A stretch of DNA of 64,000 nucleotides from Tellurirhabdus rosea (GCF_026278345.1 NZ_CP111085.1:2678001-2742000), one strand, 5' to 3'. Counted from the first letter of the stretch, positions 7,391 to 17,711 are shown. Made by a program: numbers and translations. Notes: a model not told the origin generated them from the letters alone.

Positions 7391-10267
7391 TTACTGCACG
7401 GCTTCGGCCACTTCCTCGGCGTAGGCGTCCGTCGGCACGCACGAACAAACGAGGTTCCGGTCACCGTAGGCGTTGTCCACCCGGCTGACGCTCGGCCAGA
7501 ACTTGCGGGCTTTTACGTACGGCAGCGGGAAAGCGGCTTTCTCGCGGCTGTACGGACGGTCCCAGTTATCGGCGATAATGACGGCGGCCGTGTGCGGAGC
7601 GTGCTTCAGCACGTTGTTCGCTTTGTCGGCGCGGCCTTCCTCCACCTCGCGGATTTCTTCACGAATGCTGATGAGGGCGTCGCAGAAACGGTCGATTTCG
7701 GCTTTCGACTCCGACTCGGTCGGCTCGATCATCATCGTCCCCGGTACCGGGAAGGACATCGTCGGCGCGTGGAAACCGTAGTCCATCAGCCGCTTGGCAA
7801 TGTCTTCCACTTCCACTCCAGACGCTTTGAACGGGCGGCAATCCACGATCATCTCGTGAGCGCAGCGGCCGTTAGTGCCCGTGTAAAGAATCGGGTAGTG
7901 TCCTTCCAGACGCGATTTAATGTAGTTGGCGTTCAGAATGGCCATTTCGGTGGCATGCGTCAGCCCTTCGCCACCCATCATGGCGATGTAAGCGTACGAA
8001 ATGGTCAGAATGCTGGCCGAACCGTAGGGCGCTGCCGATACTGCACCCTGCTGCTGGGCCTCTTCCGTTACGTGACCCGGCAGGAACGGCACCAGATGCG
8101 CCGCTACCCCGATGGGCCCCATGCCCGGACCGCCGCCGCCGTGCGGAATACAGAAGGTTTTGTGCAGGTTCAGGTGGCAAACGTCCGCACCGATATTCGC
8201 CGGAGAAGTCAGACCGACCTGGGCGTTCATGTTGGCACCATCCATGTATACCTGTCCACCATGTTCGTGGATCAGCTCGCAGATTTCCTTGATGCTTTCT
8301 TCAAACACGCCATGCGTCGACGGGTAGGTTACCATCAGGCACGACAGTTCGCTGCTGTACTGCTCGGCTTTGGCCCGCAGGTCGGCCAGGTCAATGTTTC
8401 CGCGCTCGTCGCACTTAGTGATGACCACCTTCATCCCGGCCATAACCGCGCTGGCGGGATTCGTCCCGTGTGCCGACGACGGAATGAGGGCCACGTTGCG
8501 GTGGCTATCGCCCCGGCTTTCGTGGTAGGCCCGGATGACCATCAGACCGGCGTATTCGCCCTGAGCACCGGAGTTCGGCTGCATCGACATGGCCGCAAAG
8601 CCGGTGATTTCGCAGAGCCAGTTGTTCAGGTCTTTGAAAAGCTGCTGGTAACCGGCCGTCTGGTCTTTCGGAGCAAACGGGTGCATCTTGCCAAACTCCG
8701 GCCACGTGACGGGAATCATCTCCGCCGTAGCGTTCAACTTCATGGTGCAGCTTCCCAGCGAAATCATCGAATGCACCAGCGAAAGGTCTTTTTCCTCCAG
8801 CGAGCGCAGGTAGCGCAGCATTTCGTGCTCCGTATGGTGCGTATTGAAAACCGGATGCGTCAGGTACTCGGACTGACGGACCAGCCGCTCCGGCCAGGTA
8901 AACTCCAGTGATTCTGTCACGGCCTGCATGTCGGCGCAGACGCCGAATACGTCCAGCAGCTGCACCACGTCCTCGTATGTTTTTGCTTCGTCGAAGGAAA
9001 CGCCCACCGTGGCATCATCCGCAAAATAGCGCAGGTTCACGCCGGCTTTGCGGGCCGTTTTCTGCAGCGATTCGACATCGTCCACGCGGACGGTGACGGT
9101 ATCAAAATAATTCTCCGTGGCGAGTTCGTACCCATTCCAGCGCAGCGCCGTAGCGAACATTTTTGTCAGTCCATGCACGCGCTCGGCAATCGCCCGCAGG
9201 CGCTCGGGACCGTGGTAAACGGCGTAGGCGCTCGCCATCACGGCCAGCAGTACCTGAGCCGTACAGATGTTCGATGTGGCTTTCTCGCGGCGGATGTGCT
9301 GCTCGCGGGTTTGCAGGGCCATGCGCAGCGCCGGTTTGCCCTGGGCATCGACCGAAACGCCGATGATCCGGCCCGGAATCTGCCGCTTGTAAGCGTCTTT
9401 GGTAGCAAAAAAGGCCGCGTGCGGACCGCCGTAGCCCATCGGAACGCCAAAACGCTGGGCTGAGCCCACCACGACATCGGCGCCCATTTCGCCCGGAGGC
9501 GTTAACAGCGTTAAGGCCAGAAGATCGGCCGCTACAGCCGTAAAAATATTGTTTTCGTGCGCCGCCGCAATCAGGTCCGTGTAGTCGAACACGTCGCCGT
9601 CGGAGGCTGGATATTGCAATAGAACACCGTAAACCGCCGAATCGGTAACATCCAGCGTCCGGTGGTCGCCCACCCGAACGTCGATGTTCAGCGGCGTAGC
9701 CCGGGTCCGGACCACGTCGATCGTCTGCGGATGGCAGCGCTCGGAAACGAAGAACGTGTTTGCGCCTTTTTTGGCGGCCGGACGTAGCGAGTGGAGCATG
9801 GTCATGGCTTCGGCCGCCGCCGTAGCTTCATCCAGCAGCGAGGCGTTGGCAATCTCCATGCCCGTCAGGTCCGAAACAACCGTCTGGAAGTTCAGCAAAG
9901 CCTCCAGTCGTCCCTGGGCGATTTCGGCCTGATACGGCGTATAAGCCGTGTACCAGGCCGGGTTTTCCAGAATGTTCCGGAGAATGACGTTCGGCGTCAG
10001 GGTGTCGTAGTACCCCGTGCCAATGTACGATTTGTACACCTTGTTCTGCTGGGCCAGCTTCCGGAAATCGGCCAGAAACTGATTTTCGGAGCGGGGAGCA
10101 GGCAGGTTCAGCGGCTGGGCCAGCCGGATGGCGGCCGGTACGGTCTGGTCAATCAGTTCGTTGATGGAGGATACGCCGACACTGTCGAGCAAACCGGCCA
10201 GTTCAGCCTGGTCTTTTCCGTGATGACGCTGTTCAAAGGACTCCTGTTGATGGAGGACTATCTTCAT
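7391..10267 (-). CDS. gcvP: Glycine dehydrogenase (aminomethyl-transferring), P protein
   Basis: A 958-residue PLP enzyme, the P protein of the glycine cleavage system, which decarboxylates glycine and passes the aminomethyl group to lipoyl-GcvH. It is the long single-chain form, with the two homologous halves fused. The PLP lysine is Lys703 in [19 protein letters not shown]. Other family blocks are [19 protein letters not shown] in the N-half and [14 protein letters not shown] with HGTNPASA in the C-half. No gcvT or gcvH gene is nearby, so the system is scattered. The start MKIVLHQQ at 10267 fits the family. Confidence 0.96.
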   Translation of the reverse strand: MKIVLHQQESFEQRHHGKDQAELAGLLDSVGVSSINELIDQTVPAAIRLAQPLNLPAPRSENQFLADFRKLAQQNKVYKSYIGTGYYDTLTPNVILRNILENPAWYTAYTPYQAEIAQGRLEALLNFQTVVSDLTGMEIANASLLDEATAAAEAMTMLHSLRPAAKKGANTFFVSERCHPQTIDVVRTRATPLNIDVRVGDHRTLDVTDSAVYGVLLQYPASDGDVFDYTDLIAAAHENNIFTAVAADLLALTLLTPPGEMGADVVVGSAQRFGVPMGYGGPHAAFFATKDAYKRQIPGRIIGVSVDAQGKPALRMALQTREQHIRREKATSNICTAQVLLAVMASAYAVYHGPERLRAIAERVHGLTKMFATALRWNGYELATENYFDTVTVRVDDVESLQKTARKAGVNLRYFADDATVGVSFDEAKTYEDVVQLLDVFGVCADMQAVTESLEFTWPERLVRQSEYLTHPVFNTHHTEHEMLRYLRSLEEKDLSLVHSMISLGSCTMKLNATAEMIPVTWPEFGKMHPFAPKDQTAGYQQLFKDLNNWLCEITGFAAMSMQPNSGAQGEYAGLMVIRAYHESRGDSHRNVALIPSSAHGTNPASAVMAGMKVVITKCDERGNIDLADLRAKAEQYSSELSCLMVTYPSTHGVFEESIKEICELIHEHGGQVYMDGANMNAQVGLTSPANIGADVCHLNLHKTFCIPHGGGGPGMGPIGVAAHLVPFLPGHVTEEAQQQGAVSAAPYGSASILTISYAYIAMMGGEGLTHATEMAILNANYIKSRLEGHYPILYTGTNGRCAHEMIVDCRPFKASGVEVEDIAKRLMDYGFHAPTMSFPVPGTMMIEPTESESKAEIDRFCDALISIREEIREVEEGRADKANNVLKHAPHTAAVIIADNWDRPYSREKAAFPLPYVKARKFWPSVSRVDNAYGDRNLVCSCVPTDAYAEEVAEAVQ

Positions 10268-10399
10268 AAGGCTTTGCCAGTCATTTAGCTGATTTTAAAA
10301 CCCGAAATTACAGCAAAAAGTGCATTTTTCTCAGAAACTTGACACAAATCAACGTCGGCATTATCAATATTTGTATGTACTAATTCAAACCTTAATCGT

Positions 10400-10407
10400 T
10401 ATCTTTG
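10400..10407 (+). promoter_or_regulatory. Minus-7 promoter element of the FkbM methyltransferase gene
   Basis: TATCTTTG is an exact minus-7 box. A TTTG at 10370-10373 is 26 nt upstream, longer than the usual 19-21. Transcription from about 10414 would rule out the earlier ATG-like starts and support the ATG at 10443. Confidence 0.45.
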
Positions 10408-10442
10408 GATTCAACCTTGCTTTAAGCGGTTTTCGCGCGCAC

Positions 10443-11306
10443 ATGCTTAAGAATCTGGTCGTTTCTTCGGTCTCGTCTTTCCTGGATAAACTCGGCGTTG
10501 ACGGCGACCGGGTGATGTTCAAACTCGCCATTCTGGCCCATCGTCTCGGCCTCAAAGGGAAAATTGACACCAGCCGACCCTACCGTTTCGGCACTTTTTC
10601 GATGTACCTCGACGCGCATGACACGCTTCAGGTCGCCGACGGCACCATCCGGTTTGAACCCACCGAAACGGAAACGCTGCTTGCCTGTGTGCGGCCGGAC
10701 ACGGTCATGCTCGATATTGGGGCCAACATGGGCTATTACTCCATCCGGGTCGCCCAGAAAGCCACCGCCGGATCGGTCTACGCCTTCGAGCCCGATCCCG
10801 GCAATTTTGCCCTTCTCCAGAAAAACCTGGCGCTCAACAACCTGACCAACGTGAAGGCGTTCAACGCCGCCTTGTCGGACAAACCGGGCACGATGCGGCT
10901 GTACAAGCACCCGTTCAACGTTGGCGATTACCGGCTTTACAACGACGGGGATTTTACGGAATTCGTGGACGTACCGACGCTTCGCCTCGATGATACCATC
11001 AGCGACAAAATCGACCTGGTGAAAATCGACGTGCAGGGCTTTGAATATTTTGTCCTGAAAGGCGGATACGACCTACTGAAAAGAGATCACCCGTTGGTTA
11101 TCAGTGAATTCTGGCCGAGAGGGCTCTACAACAGCGGCGCTTCGCCCGCCGACTACCTGCGCATGATGCAGGAACTGGGCTACGAGGTCCGGGAGATTGA
11201 CGAGAAGAAAAAAGCGGTGGTGCCCCGCACGTATGAGGAACTGCTGGAACTGAGTGCACGGCCCATCAACCGCTACACCAACCTGATGTTCCACTATACC
11301 GCCTGA
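10443..11306 (+). CDS. FkbM-family SAM-dependent methyltransferase
   Basis: A 287-residue protein with the FkbM methyltransferase fold: SAM motif VMLDIGANMGYYSIRVAQ, acidic loop VYAFEPDPGNFALLQKNL, and the FkbM block LVKIDVQGFEYFVLKGG followed by HPLVISEFWP. These enzymes usually O-methylate sugars of surface glycans or secondary metabolites. It faces the glycosyltransferase cluster, and its last 13 nt overlap the end of the GT9 gene on the other strand, which supports a surface-glycan role. The ATG at 10443 is chosen over an in-frame ATG at 10320 because a promoter box lies between the two and the extra 41 residues look like noncoding sequence. Confidence 0.85.
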   Translation: MLKNLVVSSVSSFLDKLGVDGDRVMFKLAILAHRLGLKGKIDTSRPYRFGTFSMYLDAHDTLQVADGTIRFEPTETETLLACVRPDTVMLDIGANMGYYSIRVAQKATAGSVYAFEPDPGNFALLQKNLALNNLTNVKAFNAALSDKPGTMRLYKHPFNVGDYRLYNDGDFTEFVDVPTLRLDDTISDKIDLVKIDVQGFEYFVLKGGYDLLKRDHPLVISEFWPRGLYNSGASPADYLRMMQELGYEVREIDEKKKAVVPRTYEELLELSARPINRYTNLMFHYTA

Positions 11307-12505
11307 AGCAGCTTTCCGGACACGGCCTGCCAGACCCTTTCCACCGAAATCTCGTCCATGCCGAAGCGGGATTCCGGGTTGAACTCGGGCGCAATTTCGG
11401 CAAGACGGTGGCGGTTCTGCTCGATATAAGTCGGGTAAAGGTACGTAATCCGGTCGGCCAGCCCGGCAGGATAAGGATGCCAGCGCACCAGCGACTTTCC
11501 CTGCGATATCACCAGCGCCGGGGTTCCACAGGCGGCGGCCAGATGGACAATTCCGGTTTCGTTGGTCAGGAGTAAAGCGGCCTTTCTCAGCGCGTAAACG
11601 AGTTCCGGGATGCTCAACCGGCCCGTCAAATCGGTTATCCGGTCGTGTTCTTCGGGTACTTCCTGCTGCAACCGGCGGGCATACGCCTGTTCCGACGCCG
11701 TACCCGTCAGCACAATCCGATAGCCCGGAAACTCCCGCCGCAGCTGCCGGACCACGGCGGCAAAGCGTTCGGTGGGCCAGATCCGAAAGTCCTGTCCGGC
11801 GCCGAGCGACAGGATGACGAAGCGGTCGGGCAGGGCAAGCGGTCGGGCCAGTCGCTCGGGAAGGTCGGGCTTAGGAAGCGCCAGCGACTGGCCCGACAGC
11901 ATTTCCATCAGTCGACGGTTCCGCTCCATTTCGAACAGAATGCCTTCCGGGCGGGGCAGCAGCCGCGTGTACAGCCGGTCGCCTAACCGGGCTTCCCAGC
12001 GTTTGCTGTTGACAAAGTCCGTCCGGCAGCCAATCCGCACGGGCGCTCCGGTGGCCGCCGCCAGAAAATCGTCCAGCACCAGCACCCGGCTCACCGTCGG
12101 GCAAAAAACCGCCGAAAAACCCTGTCGCCGCAGTTGGCGGACTACACGAAACCGGTAAAGCGGCCGGGTTGTCAGTTTGTAAATATCCACCCAGATCGCC
12201 CCGTCGAGAACGTCCGCGTCGAACGCTTCGGCCAGCGGCCGGAACGCTTCATTACCCAGCAGAATAAGCCGGTGGCCCTCAAAAGGCGCCCGTGTTTTCA
12301 GCATCCGCAGATACGGACGGAACAGCAGGTAATCGCCCAGCACATCGAGCCGGATGACCAGCAGCGACGGCGCCTTTCCGGCCGGGCGGCCCGCGGTCAG
12401 GATGGCCAGCCGGTCCACCAGCCACAGCACCGCGTCGATCCCGGCCAGCACCGGCACAAGCAGCGGGGAGGTTTTCAGCAGGCGGATGAGTGCTTTCAGA
12501 TTCAT
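11294..12505 (-). CDS. Glycosyltransferase family 9 (heptosyltransferase-like)
   Basis: A 403-residue GT-B enzyme of the ADP-heptose:LPS heptosyltransferase family. It shows LLVIRLDVLGDYLLFRPYLR at the N-terminus, the donor-domain strand FVILSLGAGQDFRIWPTERF, FPGYRIVLTGTASEQAYA and LVYALRKAALLLTNETGIVH, the usual GT9 nucleotide-sugar site. It should add a sugar to a lipid-linked or LPS-core acceptor at the inner face of the membrane. It is last in a five-gene minus-strand operon and overlaps the preceding GT2 gene by 4 nt. Donor sugar is unknown. Confidence 0.88.
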   Translation of the reverse strand: MNLKALIRLLKTSPLLVPVLAGIDAVLWLVDRLAILTAGRPAGKAPSLLVIRLDVLGDYLLFRPYLRMLKTRAPFEGHRLILLGNEAFRPLAEAFDADVLDGAIWVDIYKLTTRPLYRFRVVRQLRRQGFSAVFCPTVSRVLVLDDFLAAATGAPVRIGCRTDFVNSKRWEARLGDRLYTRLLPRPEGILFEMERNRRLMEMLSGQSLALPKPDLPERLARPLALPDRFVILSLGAGQDFRIWPTERFAAVVRQLRREFPGYRIVLTGTASEQAYARRLQQEVPEEHDRITDLTGRLSIPELVYALRKAALLLTNETGIVHLAAACGTPALVISQGKSLVRWHPYPAGLADRITYLYPTYIEQNRHRLAEIAPEFNPESRFGMDEISVERVWQAVSGKLLQAV

Positions 12506-13266
12506 TTGATAAGCTTATAAATGCCGACAATGGCCTCGTTGTGCGCCCGGTGAAGCAAGCGCACCCAATCGGCAGGCCGGTGCCGAATCAGCGTGCGGTA
12601 GTCTTCGTCAAACTGCTCCGTAAACTGGCTTCCGCCTTTGGACGCCCCGTGGATGCGAAACGCCGCCAGCGGTTTGGCCAGAACGGCTGGCGGCTGAAGC
12701 TGCGCCAGCCGGAGCCACCAGTCGTAATCCATCGTATAACGCAGGTTTTCGTTCAAGTAGCCCAGCCGGTCGTGCAGGGAACGCCGCCAGAACGTGGCCG
12801 GCTGGCAAATGGCGTTGGTAATACCCAGATAAAAGGAAGGAGAAAGCTTCCGGAGAATCCGCTTGTATTCCCGGATAGGTTGCTGGATCAAACGACCGTC
12901 TTTGTCCACAATGAGGCAGTCGCCCGTCAGCCATGACACGTCCGGGTGCTGTTCGAAGAAACGGCCCACTTCGTGCAGGGCGCCCGGTAACAGGTAATCG
13001 TCCGAATTGAGCCAGCCCACGATGTCGCCCGTAGCGGCCCGCAGCCCTTTGTTGAGCGCGTCGGTCTGCCCCCGGTCCGGTTCGGAAATCAGCCGGAGCC
13101 GGTGGCTGTATTCGCGAAGAATCGGTAACGTCCCGTCCGACGACTGCCCGTCCACCACCAGGTACTCCAGAGCCGGATAAGCCTGATTCAGAACGGATTC
13201 CACCGTTTTTCGGATGTAAGGCCCCTGGTTGTAGGAAGGCGTAATGAGGGAGATGGAAGGCAGCAT
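12502..13266 (-). CDS. Glycosyltransferase family 2
   Basis: A 254-residue GT-A enzyme. The N-terminus SLITPSYNQGPYIRKTVESV, the nucleotide-binding VVDGQSSDGT and the DxD-containing VGWLNSDDYLL are classic GT2 marks; MDYDWWLRLAQL supplies the ED/DW acceptor region. It has no membrane helix, so it works at the cytoplasmic face. It overlaps the following GT9 gene by 4 nt (stop and start share ATGA) and is 7 nt from the DUF2304 gene, so all are one operon. Sugar donor and acceptor cannot be read. Confidence 0.9.
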   Translation of the reverse strand: MLPSISLITPSYNQGPYIRKTVESVLNQAYPALEYLVVDGQSSDGTLPILREYSHRLRLISEPDRGQTDALNKGLRAATGDIVGWLNSDDYLLPGALHEVGRFFEQHPDVSWLTGDCLIVDKDGRLIQQPIREYKRILRKLSPSFYLGITNAICQPATFWRRSLHDRLGYLNENLRYTMDYDWWLRLAQLQPPAVLAKPLAAFRIHGASKGGSQFTEQFDEDYRTLIRHRPADWVRLLHRAHNEAIVGIYKLIK

Positions 13267-13273
13267 ACGCAGG

Positions 13274-13675
13274 TTATACGGCCGCCGAAACAGGTTCGTC
13301 CCCGGAACTGACCGCCGTTTCGCCCGCCCGCTTCTGTAGTTGTTGTTTCAGAAAGGCCACTTCGTGCGTCAGCACTTTAATCTCCGACTGCATCCGGGAA
13401 TTGACGACCGAAAGATGAACCAGAAAGACGATGATGGCAAAAATCGCCGCCAGAAAAATGAGCGAAGGCGGGTAAAAAACGCCCAGCAGCAACGAAATCT
13501 CTTCCAGCCCCTTTCGCCAGATGGAAAACACGGTCAGGATAGCGGTGCAGATGATCCAGACAATGGCGTATTCCTCCCGCAACTTGCCCCGGACGATCAG
13601 CCGGGCGATCATCGCCAGAAAACCCAGCGCCCCGATAACACTGATTATCTGAATTTTAACAGGCAGCGTTTCCAT
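13274..13675 (-). CDS. DUF2304-family membrane protein
   Basis: A 133-residue protein with three membrane helices (IISVIGALGFLAMIARLIV, YAIVWIICTAILTVFSIW, PSLIFLAAIFAIIVFLVHLS) and a C-terminal coiled coil (SEIKVLTHEVAFLKQQLQ). The REEYAIVW motif after helix 1 is typical of DUF2304. In many bacteria such proteins sit next to a polyprenyl-phosphate GT2 enzyme, as here, where its start overlaps the upstream GT2 stop by 20 nt. A role in lipid-linked sugar transfer is likely from this context but not shown. Confidence 0.82.
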   Translation of the reverse strand: METLPVKIQIISVIGALGFLAMIARLIVRGKLREEYAIVWIICTAILTVFSIWRKGLEEISLLLGVFYPPSLIFLAAIFAIIVFLVHLSVVNSRMQSEIKVLTHEVAFLKQQLQKRAGETAVSSGDEPVSAAV

Positions 13676-14396
13676 AATGAGACTGGTTTCGCAGACGTAA
13701 ATAAATGAACACCGTGGCGAGCGTCACTTTGAACATGTAATACACCGCCTTCAGCGAAGTAATGGACGAGGTGCCGCCCTGCCGTTCGCGCATCTGTACG
13801 GGCACTTCCACCATCCGCAGGTTGTGCAGCCCAAACTGAACGATGGACTCCGGTTCCGGGTATTCGTCGGGGTAATACGCGCTCACAATCTCGATCGTCC
13901 GCCGGTTGAAGGCCCGGAAGCCGGACGTACTGTCGTGAATCAACTGCCCGATCAGGCTCCGGTTGAGCCAGCGGAAATAACGGATGCCGGTCCGGCGCAG
14001 CCAGGTAGACCGAAACCCTCCTTTGGCAAGAAACCGCGACCCGATCACCACATCCGCTTTTTCGTCCAGAATGGGCCGAAGCAGGCGCGGCAGTTCGTCG
14101 GCCGGGTGCTGCCCGTCGCCATCCATCTGGACAGCGATGTCGTACCCGTTCCGGCAGGCGTATTTGTAGCCCGCATGCATAGCTCCGCCGATGCCCAGAT
14201 TGACCGGCAGGTCGAGCCAGAGGCAGTTTAGCCGCCGGATGACGTCCGGCGACCGGTCCGTCGAGCAGTCGTTGACCACCAGCACATCCAGAGGAAGCTG
14301 TGTCCGCTGTCGGTTAATCTCCTCCACCACCCCCGCAATGGCGGCCTCCTCGTTGAAACAGGGCACAATGACCAGAATGCGCGGATTTGTGAGCAT
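13656..14396 (-). CDS. Glycosyltransferase family 2 (polyprenyl-phosphate glycosyltransferase-like)
   Basis: A 246-residue GT2 enzyme resembling dolichyl-phosphate mannose synthase. It begins ILVIVPCFNEEAAIAGVVEE, has VVNDCSTDRSPDVIRRL, and the metal-binding VQMDGDGQHPADELPRLLRP. RFLAKGGFRSTWLRR and SGFRAFNR match the DPM1-type acceptor block. The DUF2304 neighbour fits this subgroup, which charges a polyprenyl phosphate with one sugar for transfer across the membrane. It starts 3 nt after the polytopic membrane gene and overlaps the DUF2304 start. Confidence 0.88.
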   Translation of the reverse strand: MLTNPRILVIVPCFNEEAAIAGVVEEINRQRTQLPLDVLVVNDCSTDRSPDVIRRLNCLWLDLPVNLGIGGAMHAGYKYACRNGYDIAVQMDGDGQHPADELPRLLRPILDEKADVVIGSRFLAKGGFRSTWLRRTGIRYFRWLNRSLIGQLIHDSTSGFRAFNRRTIEIVSAYYPDEYPEPESIVQFGLHNLRMVEVPVQMRERQGGTSSITSLKAVYYMFKVTLATVFIYLRLRNQSHYGNAAC

Positions 14397-14399
14397 ACA

Positions 14400-16469
14400 C
14401 TAATCGTTTATCCGGTAAATCTGAATGGTTCCGAGCGAATTCACCAGCTTCATGCACCGCGTCTCGATGGGCTGCGGCTGCCGGTCGAAGATGATGTATT
14501 TGACGTTGAGCTGCCTGAACCGGGGCGAACACGGGTCCATGAGCACCTGATAGCCGTCTTCAAAGGTATTCTGAATGATGACCGTGTCTTTCTGCCCGTC
14601 GATGTAGGTGTTGTAGACCGTATGCGCGTAGCGGTTGTAGGCCGAATCGCGTTTCATCTGCGGGTCGAGCACTTTCAGAATAGTCCGGGCCGGGATGAAC
14701 TTCACGCCGCTCAGCAGGTCTACGCCCGTGGCTGTGGCCAGATACGAAATGTACTGACTGCCAAAAACCACCCAGCGGGCTTTCGGCTCCTGCTGGTGAA
14801 GGCTCTGGATCGATTTGTACAACTGGTGGTCGGTAATGGGAGCCAGGCCCTTGGCGACCGGATTCATCTTCAGATTAGGCAGCAGGAAAAGAATAATGCC
14901 GCCGCAGAAAAGGGCCTGCCGGTAAGCCGGTCGCCAGCTGATGAGCAGAAGCGACCCCAGCGCCGCAAAGAATAGCACCGGCACCACCAGCTGATGCCAG
15001 CGAAAAAAACCGTCGGAATCGCCGATGTTGACCTGCGCCGCGTAGATGAAGTAGGCCACCACGCCCGCGATGCTCAGCGCCGTGACTGCCGTGCCCGATT
15101 TGAGGCTTTTCGTCTGGAGATAATGCAGGTAAAGTACCGTCAGCAGAACGTTAGCGATGCCGAAGGGAATCTGGGTCCGGCGCGTCGGGCTCATGTTCCA
15201 GAGGGTCGCCTTCGCCAGCCAGCCCGGAAAACCAACCTCGATCCAGACGTAACCGACCAGAATGAACAGGCCGAGTAGCAACAGCACCCAGTCCACCGAC
15301 CGGGACCGGACAAAAGCAACGGCCAGACCGGGCAGGATGATGGGGGCGAAGGTCAGATAATGCGCCAATTCGCAGGAGTTCAGCCAGTTTTTCGGAAAAC
15401 GGCTGTCGCTCCACTGCCAGCTGAAATATTCCGAAAACCAGTTGGCGATAAAGCCCGTGCCACCCAGTTCGTTGCGTTTGCCGGGGTACACGGTATTCAT
15501 CGTGGCTTCGATGGTTGTCTTTACGTCCGCGTAATAGCTGAGAAACACCACCGCCACGGCGCCCACGGCCAGCACCAGCGCCCCGGCTTTCAGCGGAAGA
15601 CTCGTTTTCAGCTCCGGCTGCCGGATATTGTTGAGCAGATAGCCCAGCAGCAGAGCCGCCAGCACATACGCCAGCGGCACCTGGTAGGGTGGATACAGAA
15701 TAAGGGCAAAATACCCCAGCGACCAGATCAGCAACAATGCACTTATCAGCAGCGGCCTCGTCCGGGTGCTGAACAGCACGTAAACGGTGGCTACGAAGAT
15801 CAGGCTGGTACTGGCGATCAGGCTGGTGGGAATGTACGTCCAGGACTGGGTGCCCGACGAGAGGAAGAGCCACAGACTGCCCGTTGCCGATAGCCAGAAG
15901 TTGTTCCGGGTGAGCAGAAGCAGGGCCAGCAGCGCCCCGATGATGGACAGGCAGGCCCGGAAGTTATAGACCCAGGCATAGCCCTGTTCGGTCGGAAGAA
16001 AAAGAAAGCCCCAGTATTCGGGCCGGAATGCCACACTGAAGTGTTTGGTCGGAGCCACCAGAATCGGGGCCTTCTCGCCCCCGAGTGTTTCGTTTTCCAG
16101 CGGCAGGCCCTTATTCACCTGCGAAAGAATCCAGGGCGTGCCCACGGCATAATCGTCCATGCGGATCGAGCGCGGCGTTCCCGAAAGCAGGCCGCGTTTC
16201 GGGTCGGAGCCATCGGGGATGATCTGGTTCCAGGCCGGAATGGAAACCGAGTGAATTTTGGCGAGCGTAAACAGCACAAACAACCCCACACAGACCGCCA
16301 GAAACCATTTCAGCCGGGTATCAAAGCGAATTAATTCAAAAGACCGCCCGGCGGACAACGCAACCGTCCGTTCGGCCGGTGCGACCGTGGCCGCCTGCAT
16401 GACCGGCTCCGGTTTAACCGTCGGTTTTCCGGCGGAAGGCCCCGGAACCACTCGTTTCTTTTTTGACAT
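14400..16469 (-). CDS. Large polytopic membrane protein, GT-C-like (DUF7657-type candidate)
   Basis: A 689-residue protein with a basic N-terminus, one helix near residues 75-95, then at least ten more membrane helices and a soluble C-terminal part of about 120 residues. A periplasmic stretch after helix 1 reads SIRMDDYAVGTPWILSQVN, with an acidic pair of the kind found in GT-C glycosyltransferases using polyprenyl-linked donors. First gene of the glycan operon, it is probably the enzyme that spends the lipid-linked sugar made by the GT2 next to it; this is inference. The ATG at 16469 (MSKKKR) is preferred to an upstream start because the extra 44 residues are not protein-like. Confidence 0.75.
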   Translation of the reverse strand: MSKKKRVVPGPSAGKPTVKPEPVMQAATVAPAERTVALSAGRSFELIRFDTRLKWFLAVCVGLFVLFTLAKIHSVSIPAWNQIIPDGSDPKRGLLSGTPRSIRMDDYAVGTPWILSQVNKGLPLENETLGGEKAPILVAPTKHFSVAFRPEYWGFLFLPTEQGYAWVYNFRACLSIIGALLALLLLTRNNFWLSATGSLWLFLSSGTQSWTYIPTSLIASTSLIFVATVYVLFSTRTRPLLISALLLIWSLGYFALILYPPYQVPLAYVLAALLLGYLLNNIRQPELKTSLPLKAGALVLAVGAVAVVFLSYYADVKTTIEATMNTVYPGKRNELGGTGFIANWFSEYFSWQWSDSRFPKNWLNSCELAHYLTFAPIILPGLAVAFVRSRSVDWVLLLLGLFILVGYVWIEVGFPGWLAKATLWNMSPTRRTQIPFGIANVLLTVLYLHYLQTKSLKSGTAVTALSIAGVVAYFIYAAQVNIGDSDGFFRWHQLVVPVLFFAALGSLLLISWRPAYRQALFCGGIILFLLPNLKMNPVAKGLAPITDHQLYKSIQSLHQQEPKARWVVFGSQYISYLATATGVDLLSGVKFIPARTILKVLDPQMKRDSAYNRYAHTVYNTYIDGQKDTVIIQNTFEDGYQVLMDPCSPRFRQLNVKYIIFDRQPQPIETRCMKLVNSLGTIQIYRIND

Positions 16470-16634
16470 GAATTCCTTGGTAAACGAATCAATAACTGGA
16501 AGGTGAAAGGTGCTGCTACTAAAGATGCAAATTCGTCGGAATAGTAACGTCCAGCCTCTTGCCTCAGATAAATTACACAAATTAAATCGGTGCACCGCCA
16601 ATTCCGCTACCCGATTTCGTTACTTTAGCCAGGA

Positions 16635-17636
16635 ATGGCCGGTTACGCAAGAAAAATAATCATTGGTCTGCTGAGTGCAGGGCTGCTTTGGTACGTGCTC
16701 AAAGACGTGGCCTTTGCGGAACTGTCCCAGCAATTCCGACGGGCCCGGTATGGCTGGCTGCTTCTGGTCGGACTCTCGATGCTGCTCACCTACGGGCTGC
16801 GGGCGTTGCGCTGGCGGCTCCTGCTGCAAAGTGCGGGCCACCATCCGCCGGTTTTCCGGGCGACCGTTGCCATTCTGGCCGGAACGCTGGCCGGACTGGC
16901 CTTTCCCGGCGCCGGTGAGCTGACCCGCTGTGAAACGCTCCGGCGCACGGACCGCGTCCCGCTGGCGCTTAGCCTCGGGTCGGTGGTGGCCGAGCGGGTG
17001 GTCGATCTGCTGATGCTGGGGGCGCTGGTCGGGCTGACGCTGCTGCTCGAATTCGCGCGCCTCTGGACGTACTTCGCCGATACGGTCGGCGAACGGCTGC
17101 TCCGGTTCTGGTACGTTCTGCCGCTGACGGCTCTCCTGCTGGCGGGCGGATGGCAGCTGCTCCGCCGGCTTCTTCGCCCATCACCTCCTCCGGCAGCGCA
17201 GCCGTCGCGGGTGCAAAACGCCGTTCGGGGCTTGAACGAGGGCCTGCGGACGGTCCGGCAGCTCCGGCAACCGGGTCTTTTCTGGGGCCTGAGCGCGCTG
17301 GGTTACGGACTGGCTTTTCTGACCACCTACGCCGCCTTTCTGACCAGCCCGCTGCTCCGTTCCCTGACTCCACTGGCCGCCCTGACCGTTCTGGCGCTGA
17401 CTTCTCTGGGCGGGCTGGCCGTCCCCACACAGGGAGGCGTCGGCACCTACCACGCGCTGGCGTCCGTTGGTCTGCGTTTCTACGGGTTTTCGCTGACCGA
17501 CAGCGTCACGGCGGCCACGTTTCTGCACGCCATTATCGTCGGGACGGCCCTGCTTTTCAGCCTGGGCGGCTTCCTGCTGGCACCGGTGCTGGCGCTGCGG
17601 CACAAGGCCAGCCACATTTCGGTTACGGATGCCTGA
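16635..17636 (+). CDS. Flippase-like membrane protein (UPF0104, LPG synthase transmembrane domain family)
   Basis: A 333-residue protein with about eight membrane helices. The first (KIIIGLLSAGLLWYVLKDV), the LRALRWRLLLQSAGH motif after helix 2 and PTQGGVGTYHALASVGLRFY near the end are family signatures. Members are homologous to the membrane half of MprF, and several act in lipid or glycolipid translocation. It is divergent from the glycan operon, so export of a lipid-linked sugar is an attractive guess. The catalytic synthase domain of true lysylphosphatidylglycerol synthases is absent. Confidence 0.85.
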   Translation: MAGYARKIIIGLLSAGLLWYVLKDVAFAELSQQFRRARYGWLLLVGLSMLLTYGLRALRWRLLLQSAGHHPPVFRATVAILAGTLAGLAFPGAGELTRCETLRRTDRVPLALSLGSVVAERVVDLLMLGALVGLTLLLEFARLWTYFADTVGERLLRFWYVLPLTALLLAGGWQLLRRLLRPSPPPAAQPSRVQNAVRGLNEGLRTVRQLRQPGLFWGLSALGYGLAFLTTYAAFLTSPLLRSLTPLAALTVLALTSLGGLAVPTQGGVGTYHALASVGLRFYGFSLTDSVTAATFLHAIIVGTALLFSLGGFLLAPVLALRHKASHISVTDA

Positions 17637-17711
17637 ATGACTGATGTTACTCCTGAACGCCCGTAGTACGACTATGAGGTTGTGTCACAAATCGGGCTTA
17701 TTCCCCGCACG

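Noticed and set aside
7592-8911. A 439-codon plus-strand open frame inside gcvP
   Set aside because: The antisense product has no recognisable motif, while the minus strand is a textbook P protein.
10320-10442. ATG at 10320 as the FkbM methyltransferase start
   Set aside because: An exact minus-7 box lies at 10400-10407, downstream of it, and the extra residues are not protein-like.
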